DNA of 64,000 bases from Mesocentrotus franciscanus (Eukaryota > Echinodermata > Echinoidea > Camarodonta > Strongylocentrotidae). The stretch lies in assembly GCA_037976565.1 (NCBI GenBank), contig CP137666.1:1889495-1953494 (forward strand), given 5' to 3'. Under the pieces are notes generated by a model that searched no databases, was not told where the DNA came from, and was given only the letters and a program-made list of their open reading frames with translations. Of this stretch, positions 32,656 through 44,649 are shown piece after piece (the first letter of the stretch is position 1; every line of letters starts with the position of its first letter). The translations under genes and the position numbers were made by a program.

Positions 32656-35600
32656 CTACCTCTCTAAGTTGGCCTTTTGTATGGCATCTTGGACACTGCC
32701 TCTGAGAGATTGAATCACTTGTTTGGGGTTATCACTTTTCATGATTGCACTACCAGAAACAATCATGTTGGCACCCGCCTGCATGAAACAACAAGAGGAA
32801 TTTGAGAAAATGGAAAGGAGAAACGGTTTAAGTTCAGCAATAGCAATATACATGTATCAACATTTGTCTTTACCCTGTCTCTGATCTTTCTTAACTGGGA
32901 CAGACATGCACCAGAGTTCAATATCCTAGTATGCCTACTCACCGAGCCTACTCAATGAGCTACAAAGTAGATCCCAAATATGATTGTCCTTGGTTATATG
33001 TGATCCTATATTATACAGTCATGTTATACAGTTTTACATGCCACTACATTTTTAAAAATCTGAGCAGTTCTATGTCTTTGGTAAAGGTATTTAAATTTGA
33101 AGGTCAGTCGTTAAATAAGATTGTGTTATATCACTCTGAAGTAAGACAGACATTAATATACAGATGGACAGACAGACAACACCCCATAACAATGCCACTG
33201 AAACACATTTGATGTTGAAGACATTTACCCTAAGCGGTGTCACTTTCTATGTATAATTGCATACAGAGACAGAAATAAATCTCCAGTTAGATATTATTTC
33301 GGATGTTGACACACTAAAGCTAATTGCTTCCCAGTTCACGCCCATTTAAGTTACATCCAAATAAGATGACCATCTCACCTCTGCTACTGCATCAATAGTA
33401 GAGAGTCCTACTCCTCCATCCACTTCAATGTCTAGACTCTTGTACATCTCTCTTAGCTTCTTCACCTTCATGAACAACAAAGATTGAATAAGAGAGGTAC
33501 ATGATGTTATATGATGCTTTGTTAAAAATAATTTTAAAAGAATTACCTACATTCATGTAATAATGTGGAATAATGGTCACACTTGGCTTGCTCAAAAAAA
33601 AGTATCTCCAACTAGATGGAACTTCAACTGCGCGCAGTCGATGATGCCTCCGCCATAGAGCAATTTTACAAACCAAAATGGAAGCAATTTTTAAAATTCA
33701 AGTTTGATTGTAATCCATCTGTTGGTTCTAATGATAACGCGATCACGAGCTATTTTAGGATACATAATGAGCCCTGTGACCTTTGACCTCTTGACCCCCA
33801 AATCTAATCAGTTCATTGGCTCTGCAAGATACATACATGACCCAAGTTTGGCGGTAATCCATCAATCGGTTCTTGAGATAATGTGATCACAAGCTATTTT
33901 GCATACATAACGAGCCCTGTGACCTTTGACCTCGTGACCCCAAAATCTAATCAGTTCATTAGCTCTGCAAGATACATACATAACCCAAGTTTGGCGGTAA
34001 TCCATCAATCGGTTCTTGAGATAACACGATCACGAGCTATTTTTGCATACATAATGAGCCCTGTGACCTTTGACCTTTGACCTCGTGACCCCAAAATCTA
34101 ATCAGTTCATTAGCTCTGCAAGATACATACATGACCCAAGTTTGGCGGTAATCCATCAATCGGTTCTTGAGATAACGCGATCACAAGCTATTTTTGCATA
34201 CACAATGAGCCCTGTGACCTTTGACCTTTGACCTCGTGACCCCAAAATCTAATCAGTTCATTAGCTCTGCAAGATACATACATGACCCAAGTTTGGCGGT
34301 AATCCATCAATCGGTTCTTGAGATAACGCGATCACGAGCTATTTTTGCATACATAATGAGCCTTGTGACCTTTGACCTTGGACCTCGTGACCCCAAAATC
34401 TAATCACTTCATTAGCTCTGCAAGATACATACATGACCTGAGTTTGGCGGTAATCCATCAATTGGTTCTTGAGATAACGCGATCACGAGAACGGGACGTA
34501 CGTACGTACGTACGTACGGACGGACGGACAACCAGAAAACATAATGCCTCCGGCTACGTTGTAGCGGAGGCATAAAAACATATTTCAGTGGCACAGGTAG
34601 AATTTAATTTTGTTTTAATCTGAAAGGGACATGCAAAGAAACAGAGATTTTAAATTTTGGTATGGATAACATATCTGGGACTTCTGAAGGTCTAATGCAA
34701 GTTTTAATGACAAAAATTAACATTGTGTGATATAAGAAGAATCAAGAAATTCTGTATACATAAATTTTGTTATTGTAAAAGCTTCAATGCCAATTAAATC
34801 AAACAGAAAGGCAGTATTTACTAAGAAATAACTTGCACTAGGGATAAGGACATAATGCACATACCTTGGTCATCATGTCACCCATGAACTTCTGACCCCC
34901 GAATCCAGGCTCCACTGTCATCACAAGAACCATGTTGACATCTTCCACATAGGGCAGAACTACATCAATAGGAGTAGCTGGCTTCACTGCTATACCAACC
35001 TAAAGAGGTTATCAAAATGAAATAATTCAAATGTCATCATACGGACTAAGTTGACTTCTCAGAGTTCTTTCACAAATTTTATAACTAAATTGAAGGAAGT
35101 TATTGACTTCATTGCTATACCAAAGTAAAATGGCATGATTTGGTAAACATCCTTAAAAAAAAGAGAAAAACACCAAAGGATAATAAAGATTTTATTTATT
35201 GTGTTTTTGTGATTAACTAAGTCTCTAAGATTTAGAGTTTAGGAAAGAAATAAAGAATTACAAAATAAAGTGAATTTACAGGGACACTATAAAAGAAGAA
35301 AATGTGAAAGAAAATGAAAAGAAAAAAAACATAAAATTTAAATTGCAAAATAGGGAAAGTGATCTTGGTTTTAAAAAATGTAAGTTTCTTTCTAACTCAT
35401 CACCTGAAACCATGACCTTTATCCAGAATTTGTTTTGGTCATCTTTATTGCTAAGGAAAAGATTTAAAGGAATACATTCTGCTTAGTAAATTTAACCTGA
35501 TGCTGGTGTCTAAGCCAGGTTTAAAAAAGGGAAAACTTAGACCAGAGCTGTCTAGATCGCTTTGTTAAATTTGATTTTAGATTTAGTGTTGAATTTAAAT

Positions 35601-37514
35601 GTCAGAAGAACAGCCATAGGTCTGTATTCTACTAACTCAGTTAAACTGAATGCAAATCTAAGTCATGTGTACCAAAAAGAAAATTTATGACCTCAGTCTA
35701 ACACTCTTTGTTAAACCTGGTTTTTTACAAAAGCCTATACCCAGCATTGGGTTTAAATTTTAATTATAACAGGAGCGAAAAAAGTTTAAAGGAGTAAGAA
35801 GGTACATACCTTCATGCCAGCTTCCTTGATATGACGTATGACCATCTTGGGATCGTCAGTGGCTTCTACATGGAATGTATATTGGTTAGCTCCTGCACTG
35901 CTCATCGGCTCAATCCACTACAAAAGATACAAAACAATTTCAATTGCAAAAAGTGCAATTAGCAATATACAAAGGAAATGTACATAAATCAATGATGTAC
36001 ATTTATTTAATGGTGTTTAGAGACTACAAAAACCGGTTAAAGCTGGAGGTATGTAGGGGAAATTTATGTATGCACACTCTATCATGAAAGGAATTAAGAA
36101 TGAGGCCTAAAAAAAATGTTGTATTGCCCTTTAGGTGCCAAAACATGGGTTGGTCGGTCAGAAATCTTTCTTTTTTTTTAATCTTTTTTTCCCTCCCTCT
36201 TTGGGCTGATATTTCTCAGTTTTTAATGCTTTAATACATATTTTTTCTAAAAAACAGTAAAAAAAAAAACCTTTTTTAAAAAGCCGACCGTAGATTTCAA
36301 GATCTTTGGGTCGGTCGCAAAGGGCAATACAACATCTTTTTTTTTAACGCCTGATAGAGTTTACTGAGAAGAGGATAAGATAAGGAATGTGTGTATCTGT
36401 TGAAACGTTTAAAGGGCAAGTCCACTCCAAAAATAACTTACTTTCAATAAAAGCAGAAAAATCAAAAAAAGTTTGAGCAAAATCGGATAACTACCGGTAA
36501 TAAGAAAGTTATGAATTTTTGAAAAAGTATGTAAAACTATGGAACAATGAGAATCACAACACAAATTGCCAAGATAGTTATCAGTTTGTGACGTCATGTC
36601 CTCACAACTTATCAATTGCTTTATATAGTTTAATCCCATTAATTTCCTTTTATCCCCCAAAACTTGATTTTCCCATGCCTTTGCCCAGGTTATATTATTT
36701 GTATCATATTGCGTGCATGACATTTCCCAAAAACTTTTATGAATTTTGAAGAATTGATACTATTTTCTGAATATTGTATTTCATAATTATTGATTTTTAT
36801 ATAAATAGTTTATCAAAATTCAATTTGTCATGATTTAACTGGACAAAATTACTCTTTATTTGTGCATCCACACAAAAACATATTACTAACAATCTAACTT
36901 GGATGCTTATGTGAAGAAGTAAGATTCTTAGGGTAAAAATAGGAAATTTATATTATCAATATAAAGAAAATAATTAGTGGATAGTGAGGACCATACGTCA
37001 CAGACTCATGAGTGAGTTGCCAATTTGTGTAGTGATTTTCAAAGTTTTTCATGTCATTAAAAATTCATAACTTTCTTATTAGTTATCCGATTTTGCTCAA
37101 ACTTTTTTTGATTGGTTTGTCTGATTTTTCTGGTTCTATTGAAAGTAAGTTATTTTTGGAGTAGACTTGGGCTTTAAGCAGGTTTAATATTGACAAAGTC
37201 TTGAATATGAACCACATTAAGTGAAATTAAAATAGTGTAATCACATGGTGAAGTTGGTACAAGGGCATTTGCCCCCAAATCTTGCACAATCAAAAATTAA
37301 TCCAATTAATCCAAGTACTGTGGTTGGATTTGTTTTACAAGAGAGAGATTCAGAAAAGAGTGTAAATAATGCACCCTGTAAGGTACATTCTCCTTAACTT
37401 AATTGTCCTTACTAGTGCTGTAGTCAAACGTTTAACCGTCCGGTATCCGACCGTCCATGGATCTATCCGTTTTCAATTGGACGGTTTCGTTTTCCTGTTT
37501 TTGTTTTTTTTATT

Positions 37515-37547
<33 letters not shown>

Positions 37548-40500
37548 ATTGGAAAATCACATTATTAACAAATAATGTACATAATTAGAAACAAAATCAC
37601 TGAACAAAAATGGAGACTTTACTGTCGGGCATGCATTGGAATAATGACTGGGTTTCATTTTGTTTATGAAGCTAATAAATCAAGTTTTGCCGACATTATA
37701 GTCATCACAAAGAGATATCACAACATGGAGTTCCAGCCTAGCATTTTTACGACCAGAAGTATTACGCACCGCGCGAGATAACGACAGACATCAGAGTGCC
37801 GCTCGCTGGAATTTACCCGTAGGCGACAGCTGAGCCGCTCTCTGATGTACAAGCTTAGAAGCCGCCGTTCAAACCCATTCACATTGAGTGGAGTAAAGAT
37901 TCGCAAACGAACAAAGCAACTGGACGTGCGCAGTACCGACCTACTAGTAGTGAGCATGCGCAGTTGTTGTTATTGAATTCCCTTTGTTTCTCTGATTCCA
38001 ACGATATATTTTTCGTCAAAATCCACCGAGAAATGGGCTAGTTATGATACTTTTACTGACTTCATATTAATTTTTAGTATCAATTTCATAATTCGTTATA
38101 AATATGTTCCGATCATTTGCGGATTTTAGATTGTATTTCATTCGAAAGAGAATGTTTTTATCTTTGAAACCCACCCTATCGGAAGAGTGCCCAGGGGTGC
38201 CCATACGTTTAGATTTGCACGTGAAGATGCCTATGCATTTGGTCAGCTTGGTTTGTGTCGTCTGCTGGGGAAAGAAATGCCAGCCCCACGCGTTCAAACT
38301 CGTGTTCTGTGCACCTAGTGATTCTGATTTTCAATTCGGCTTGTTTATTTTTTTTCTGATTGCAATCTAACGAATCGATCTCGATCTCGATAATTGTACA
38401 GGGTCTAACGTCTATGTAAAGAAAAGTTACTTTTTATGAATTATTGAATTTCAAGTTAATCTAGACTAGTCTAGTAGTCTACTACTAGTTTAGTAGTTAT
38501 AGTTATAGATCTAGACCTAGAACAAAGTAGAACTTAGAAGTCTAGGTTACTTTATAGTGTTTGTCTTAATTCTTTTTATCTAGATTAAAAGTTACTCACA
38601 TGCATTACATCGTTCATGATGGTTCAAACATCATTTTCAGCCATCAAGGCATCATTATTTTTTTTAACTTTGTTTTCAGGACTGTCAGTGTCATTTTTTC
38701 ACTGCATCTTTTACAGCTACCGGTATTCATCCCTAATTGTGTTGTGAACAAAGAGTTGCTCCTCGTGTAGATTATATTTCGTTTCTAATAAGTAATAGAC
38801 TCTAGAGGGGTCTATAAATATAGAACCTAGGCTATGACCTAAGGTCTGTAAGGAAAAGGCTATACTATAGTAGGAGTAAGGTCTAGACCCTAGTTGATTT
38901 TGATGGAGGGGGTAATAATGGCTGGATTTTTGTTAACCTCTTCCGACTTCCTTCTGTTTAATCAGGCAATGTATATGTTATTTAATGATATGATAACCAT
39001 TGAAAAGAAATGTGAAAGGCCTGTCATAAACGCGCAAGGCTATATTTCCCCAAAACATTGCAAAACCGACACGGAATGCAATGTACGGGACCGAAGACGA
39101 AGTCATTACTTACACGTTTGTGCTTCCTCTTATATTAGATCTAGTCTTAATCGTAATAATACTTCAATAAACTCATCATGAATTCCGATTTCCGAATCAT
39201 CAGGAACGAGTTTCAATTCATCGATTTCAGATAACAAAGATAACTCGTCATCTAAATCAAAGTTGTATTCGCAATCGGTGTTATCTGCCATTGTTTGCGA
39301 TTGTCAAAATAGTTGATCCAAGAAAGCCAAATACGAAAGTAGGAACTGCGCATGCTCACACTGCGCGAAGATCTAGAGCGAACCCCAAACAGCTGTCGTA
39401 AATCATCTCGCGAACACCCGCTGAGTTTACGAGTCGGCTCCACAGCTCGTTCAAAAGGCTCTCGCTAGCTAGAACTCCATGTTGTGTTATCTCTTTGGTC
39501 ATCATATGTCAGCCCTGACTGTTGAATGTTGAATTGCAGAGCAACAATCTACACGATAACAATCAATTGCAAGATTGTAGATTGAGGAGTTGACTCGTAA
39601 AACTAAGTTCCCAGCTTTGAAATACATGTACAATACTGAATTAAATCCCAAATCCTGACCTCTGCAATATCATGATCATGAGCTATAAACATGAATACAC
39701 GTGCATACTAAATTCATTCCCTTCATAAACAAAGTGAAACCCAGTCATTGTTCCAAAGTATGCCCGACAGTAAAGTCTCCGTATTTGTTCAGTGATTCTG
39801 TTTTTAATTATGTAAATTACTTGTAAATATTGTGATTTCTTTTAATTTTCCAATTAAAACACAAATTTAAAACAAATAAAATTATTATTATTATTTTTTT
39901 TAAATAAATCGTTTAACCGAAAACCGTCCGGTTTTGACTAGCGGTTAAATGGAATTGGAAATATCCGTGATGTTACAACATTAGTCCTTACCTTTTCTGG
40001 ACTGAGAACCATCATATGCATGTCTGCAAAAAGAGAGATAAATTGACAAACAGAAGAATATAAATGACTGGGATTACAATATGATATATTGAAGGGGGTA
40101 AAGCCTTGTATTTCTTTTTTTCTTAAAAACCACAAACTATATCTATGGAAACATGCACTAGATTATCTATTTCTTCTGTGGTTAACAATGATGTAGGAAG
40201 CTTATCCATCCCAACTCATCTACATTCCATGCCTTGAATGTTATAAGGCAAGTAACTTTGGAGAGTTAGGAGGCACAGAAGACTAAACACAATATATGAA
40301 AGCAAACTGGCATGGCCAGAAGGTTCTTTATATTATTGTAGCAAAGAGCCAGCAAGAAGGCAATGAAGCCAAAATGCCTTGTAGTCTCCAAGTAATTACT
40401 TCCTCAAAATTTCTTGCATTTCATTCATAATTAGAAAAAAATGCAACTTACCAAAAAATGCATTGGTAATCTTTTCTCTCAGGCACTTGACAACAGGATG

Positions 40501-41162
40501 TCCAAATGTTAAATTTGGAACGAAATGCCTGGATAAATAGTTCAACAAGATATTAAAGATCATTATTTAAACTTGCTTGAAAGGGAGGATAAAAACTATC
40601 ATCGTATTGACACACACCCAAACTGTTTTGCGCTAAGATTTCCAATGACATCAATTCAATATGCAGTAAATGAACCATCAGTGAACCATGTCAAGTACTA
40701 ATATTTCAAGAACATTTCTTTTCAAATTATACTCTTTTTTCCCCCATTCACACCTGTGCCTTGCAAGGCCATTAGGATCATCAAAACTATAATCCCAGCT
40801 CCCAGGACAGTTTAATAGAAAAATCTTGCTACTGTTTACAGGGGGAATGCATGACCACTAAGAAATGATTTGCACTTTACATCGCTTAGTCACCCATCCT
40901 TCAAAATTACAAATAAAAGGTATTGAATATAATGAGCATCACTACAACCACTTTGTACACTCTAAAATCCCACAGGGAGAGTGAACACACTTGGCTTCTT
41001 ACCCATCCATGACATCAAGATGTAGATAGTCAGCTCCGCTGTCCATCATCCTGTGACACTCGTCTGCCAGGCATGAAAGGTCGGAGTTCAAAATAGAAGG
41101 ACCAATCTTGCATTCATAGTGAGCACTGGCCATCTTTGACAAAGTAGGACTATGAGCTGAAC
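32656..41162 (-). CDS. RPE: Ribulose-5-phosphate 3-epimerase, 7 coding exons
   Basis: Converts D-ribulose 5-phosphate to D-xylulose 5-phosphate in the non-oxidative pentose phosphate pathway (cytosol). Coding exons in order: 41133-41003, 40528-40452, 40023-39992, 35917-35810, 34999-34865, 33465-33379, 32778-32656; phases are consistent and total 230 codons (human about 228). The TIM-barrel motifs are all present: IGPSILNSD (Ser13), [10 protein letters not shown] (His38, Asp40, Met42), DMHMMV (His72), [18 protein letters not shown] (Asp177) and [10 protein letters not shown] at the phosphate site. The ATG at 41133 has a good context (AAAGATGG). An acceptor at 41163-41164 shows there is an upstream noncoding exon I could not place. 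Introns hold several transposons. The gene looks intact. Confidence 0.96.
33610..34577 (+). mobile_element. MITE with five tandem units carrying DR1 motifs, in RPE intron 5
   Basis: Starts near ACTAGATGGAACTTCAACTG and ends in the hairpin ATGCCTCCGGCTAC / GTAGCGGAGGCAT. Inside are five units of about 143-153 bp, each with ACGCGATCACGAGC, TGACCTTTGACCT (units near 33777, 33919, 34062, 34216 and 34366) and GTTTGGCGGTAATCCATCAA. A short (ACGT)n run lies at about 34497-34520. An inverted relative with three units is in DHX30 intron 6 (55676-56325). Open frames reading the unit repeatedly are not genes. Confidence 0.85.
36107..36346. mobile_element. Small palindromic MITE in RPE intron 3
   Basis: ATGTTGTATTGCCCTTT on the left and AAAGGGCAATACAACAT on the right are perfect complements. 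GGGTTGGTCGGTC/GGGTCGGTCGC and poly-T/poly-A tracts continue the pairing inward. Target duplication not resolved. Confidence 0.65.
36413..37173. mobile_element. TTAA-flanked palindromic MITE, copy 1 (RPE intron 3)
   Basis: TTAA at 36409-36412 and 37174-37177. Termini AGGGCAAGTCCACTCC and GGAGTAGACTTGGGCT, with long arms. It is nearly identical to 51963-52729. The open frame on the - strand through it recurs in copy 2 and is part of the repeat. Confidence 0.9.
37405..39945. mobile_element. Larger inverted-repeat DNA transposon, about 2.5 kb, in RPE intron 3
   Basis: The left arm (about 37405-37745) and right arm (about 39470-39945) are inverted relatives. GTCAAACGTTTAACCGTCCG opposes CCGAAAACCGTCCGG...GACTAG, and GGAGACTTTACTGTCGGGCA opposes TGCCCGACAGTAAAGTCTCC. 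Both inner ends have CpG-rich, NRF1-like GCATGCGCAG motifs. The middle encodes a short acidic frame (39291-39130). No transposase motif was recognised and the exact ends are uncertain. Confidence 0.65.
39130..39291 (-). CDS. Small acidic frame inside the transposon, function unknown
   Basis: A 53-codon frame starting [20 protein letters not shown] and ending at TAA 39130-39132. It is strikingly acidic and preceded by CpG-rich, promoter-like sequence with TGCGCATGC. It could be the N-terminal exon of a transposon protein; no domain is recognisable. A chance frame cannot be excluded. Confidence 0.3.
   Translation of the reverse strand: MADNTDCEYNFDLDDELSLLSEIDELKLVPDDSEIGIHDEFIEVLLRLRLDLI
40530..41002 (-). 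other. RPE intron 1, no repeat recognised
   Basis: Intronic sequence between coding exons 1 and 2 (40529-41002). Nothing beyond splice signals was seen. Confidence 0.5.
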
Positions 41163-41692
41163 CTGGAAAAAACACAAAAAAACAATGTAGATGGTGGATA
41201 CAATCAACAGATTGCATCGACTCCCAATTTATAGGGCACTAGACCTACAGATACTAAAGAGCACGAAAATGTTGAGACTTGACACTTTCACAAACTTGTA
41301 GTTTATTTCTTGGACACAAGGGTAATTTGCTATAAAGAGTATTATAACACTCACATATTGCTGTGCACGAGTTATGAGAAATTATAAAAACATACACATT
41401 ATTTCATTGATATGACCAAGAGGTAGTTCAGGACTTTAATAGGCCAGGTGCATCGGCCAACCAGAGGTCATACTCATACTCATAGTAGAAAACTATATAT
41501 TCCAAGGTCTATAGATCACTGAGAAACATAAAACTTCCTTTTACATGTACATAAGAATGAAAAAACCTTGTAATAGTTAAATAGTGTAATTTATTTAGTT
41601 AATGCACTCAGTGCCTACAGTTTTGAAAATGGTTTGGACAAGTACTGGAGAAGTGAATATGCAATGTACAAATTCGATGTCAACCCACCCAG

Positions 41693-42080
41693 CCCGGTCG
41701 CAATTTTTTTTCTTCCCAAACAGGTTTACTATTACTAATATTTCCGGTATTCTGATTGACTGATGTTTTTACATCATTAGCAATGACGTAGCCATTAGGG
41801 TTATAATAATCATGCAAACCCATCTTTCATCAACCCATCGTTGGCTCAATCGGTAAGGTCAGCGTACTACAATCTTAGAGTTGTAAGTTCGGGAATCCCA
41901 GTAATTATTCCGTCCTATTTTTTGCCTTTATAAATAGTGAGGCAAAGCAATAAATATAATCAAAGTCTAATTCAGTAATTGTTTGTGACCTCTTTCCAAG
42001 CTGCTAATGGCATAAAACATATCAGCCAATCAGAAGACTTGAAATACAAACCTGTTTCGGAAAAAAATCGCGGCCCGGTC
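41693..42080. mobile_element. Inverted-repeat element with tRNA-like core
   Basis: The ends CCCGGTCGCAATTTTTTTTC and GAAAAAAATCGCGGCCCGG pair, as do CAAACAGG and CCTGTTT further in. The centre (about 41835-41905) has A-box-like TGGCTCAATCGGTAAGG and B-box-like AGTTCGGGAATCCC, so a tRNA-derived piece sits inside. It lies between RPE and the LINE at 42481. Confidence 0.5.
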
Positions 42081-42480
42081 ATGATCCAGCGAACTTTACT
42101 CTTTTTTAGATAACATGAAGATGAAATTTGGAACTGAATAAAAGTCTTAAAGAGTTCAGAAGAATCCATAACTGGCATAGACGTCTATATGTCTAAAGTA
42201 GATCCTAGACTATATAGATCTATATAAACTACCGGTATAGAAAGTGGCAAACTCCAACTCTCTATACATGATTGTAGTACTACTATCGAGGGCATGATTT
42301 GACTCAAAAAAGTGTCTGATCTGGGGAAAAAGGAAACTGGGAAACTGGTTTCTTCTTCTTCTGTTGAAGTACAGGCCACCATGTTGTCGGTGTATCTTCG
42401 TACTTTTAAAGTTGTGCAGATATATGTACAGTGATGGGGAAGATCTAATCTATGTGCGGTTAAAAAGAACAGGCGCAATC

Positions 42481-44180
42481 CTAGCGCAACTGTGTTTTCT
42501 GCACCTCGGTCTTAAAGCTGGCTGATGAGTTACAGGCGATTGCACTTGCAGGGAGAACGTTCCACAGTCTGATGGTATCAGGAACGAAGGTTTTCTGATA
42601 AGTGCAAGTACGAGCATATGGGACATGCATCTTCATTTGATGGCCACAAAGGAAAGTTGAGACCTGATTGAAGTATTCTGCAGCTGGTACATCAACCAAG
42701 GAGTTGAGTATACGGTACATCATTACCACCTTGAACTGAGCTCGCCTTTCTTCAAGGGTGGGCCACTGCAGACGAAGGAGCATGTTGGTGACACTACTTG
42801 TGCGACCGTGGTCTCCTATGGTAAACCTGGTGTACCGCCGCTGCACCATCTCCAGCTTTCGAATATTATCCTTGGTGAAGAGGTCCCACACTTCGCATCC
42901 GTATTCCAGGACAGGTCTGAGGACAGCCTTGTAGTAAAGCACCTTAATGTTTCTTGGGCAGGAGCTCATGTTGCGTTGCAAGAAGGCACGGGTTGAGTTT
43001 GCCTTCTTGGCAACCAGGCTAATTAATATGGTGATTCCAGCTCATGTTTTGCTGTATGTGTATACCAAGATACTTGGCAGGGCTGACCTTTTCCAGTGAT
43101 TGACCATGGATTGAGTATGTCTTGTTGATTGGGGTCCTCTTTTTAGTGACTGAGATGGTCTGACATTTCTGAGGATTAAATGTCATCAGCCAGTCTGATT
43201 CCACTGCTGCAGGGAGTTGAGATCCTCTTGCAGTTTTTTTGCATCATCTTGAGAGCAAATCTTGCAGTAGAGGAGACAGTCATCTGCAAACAGTCTGGTT
43301 GTTGTAAAGCAGAAAAAGGAGCGGGCCGAGGAGACTACCTTGCAGTACCCCTGATGAGACTGAGACAGTGTCTGAGGTACATCCATTGAGATGTCAGAGA
43401 AATGGGTCTATAATTCTCTGGATTGCTCCTATCTCCTTTCTTAAACACAGGAGCAACATTTGCCGTCCTCCAGTCATGTGGAATAACGCCTTGTTCAACA
43501 GATGCCTTGAATAATGTTGTAAGTACAAGTAAGTAAAATTCCGTCCGGGCCTGTCGCTTTGTAGGGATCAAGTCCAGATAACAGCTTGTTGACACCAGCT
43601 GGAGAGATGTCAATGTCCTCCATGGAGGGATAAGGAATGTCAACTGTCTGGGATATCAGTTGAGCACTCATCTTTGGTAAATACTGATGCAAACAGTTTG
43701 TTGAGGGTGTCTGCCTTGGAGGTACAGTCAGTTTGGATGATTCCTCCTGGTGATTTAAGAGGAGCAACACCAGTTGTATCACATTTCTTACTATTAATGA
43801 ATGACCAGAACCGTTTGGGTTGCATTTGGACTCGGTTGAAATGATGTTCCTGGGCCCCGTTGCATAAAACTTACCATTGATGGTAACTTTGCCATCAATG
43901 GCAACTACCATGGTAACAGGGCTCAACAGCCAATCAAAATCAAGGTTTCCATGGTAGTTACCATTGATGGCAAAGTTACCATCAATGGTAAGTTTTATAC
44001 AACGGGGCCCAGATGTAGTCATATTGTATGCTTGTTTACATGCAGATTTTGACTCTTTCTTCTGGGCTCGGTACTTCTCAAAGTCTTCTTGGGTGCCAGC
44101 TAAGCTCCTTGCTTTCACATACTAACGCTTCTTTCTTCTTGACAGTCGCTTAACTTTGGTGTTTATCCAAGGGCAAAGGG
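42481..44180 (-). mobile_element. CR1/L2-like LINE, reverse transcriptase ORF broken by frameshifts and a MITE
   Basis: On the - strand, in order: KYRAQKKESKSACKQAYN, RFWSFINSKK (about 43805), GPDGILL (about 43540), VAPVFKKGDRSNPENYRPIS (about 43415), RLFADDCLLY (the RT active site, about 43275), AKYLGIHI (about 43070). The thumb and C-terminal region at 42981-42481 contain LEYGCEVWD and QRRYTRFTIG. Pieces sit in different frames, so it is inactive. A 161-bp MITE interrupts the N-terminal part. 5' sequence extends to perhaps 44310. Confidence 0.9.
43851..44011. mobile_element. Palindromic MITE inserted in the LINE
   Basis: Termini TGGGCCCCGTTGCATAAAAC and GTTTTATACAACGGGGCCCA. The arms contain repeated ACCATTGATGGTAAC-type palindromes. 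It falls between AYN and the continuation of the LINE protein. Confidence 0.85.
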
Positions 44181-44382
44181 CACATGCTGTTCCAGGATTT
44201 CAAGAAGATTTGATTTGATGGCCGGTAGGCCGGACAACCACATTTCAGGGACAGAGCTTTCCACGCTGAATCTTGAAGCAAAGGACTTGCTGAACAATGT
44301 ACACTGCTCTTTCCTATAATAATATATCACGATTATAATGCCAAGGATTCAATCACATTCACACGCAAGTCACAGGGAGGCG

Positions 44383-44649
44383 AGTTGGCTCAGTCGGTAA
44401 AGCGTCTGCCTGTCGAACCAAAGATCCCGGGTTCGAATCCCACCCAGGCGGATGACTGAAGCCTGCGTTGTGTGTTAACATGCCCCTTCCGTTGTTAATC
44501 ATAGACGCAGGCTATGTAGTATGTTAACTTAAGTGGAAAACACTCTGCCCCTCGGATAGGACGTTAAATGGAGGCCCCGTGTATAAAGAAGAGTCACTAC
44601 CTTTGCACGTACGGCGCTGCACGTTAAGAACCCACTGCACTATTCGTAT
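44383..44649 (+). mobile_element. tRNA-derived SINE, interrupted by a foldback element
   Basis: The tRNA-related head has an A box (TTGGCTCAGTCGG) and a B box (GGGTTCGAATCCC). The body has CTCGGATAGGACGTTAAATG and ACGTTAAGAACCCACTGCAC, typical of long-bodied tRNA SINEs. It resumes after the insertion at 45441 (AAGAGTAGGGGGGAAACCCC, to about 45500). It is not a working tRNA gene: the acceptor stem is poor and a SINE body follows. Confidence 0.75.

Noticed and set aside
33704..34575. Series of similar open frames (MIVIHLLVL..., [10 protein letters not shown]...)
   Set aside because: They are translations of the DR1 MITE tandem unit and recur on the opposite strand at 55851-56228.
36409..36723. 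104-residue - strand ORF repeated at 51936-52232
   Set aside because: Both copies are internal to the same TTAA MITE and have no coding signature.
44383..44460. Functional tRNA gene
   Set aside because: A and B boxes are present, but the acceptor stem is poor and a SINE body follows directly.
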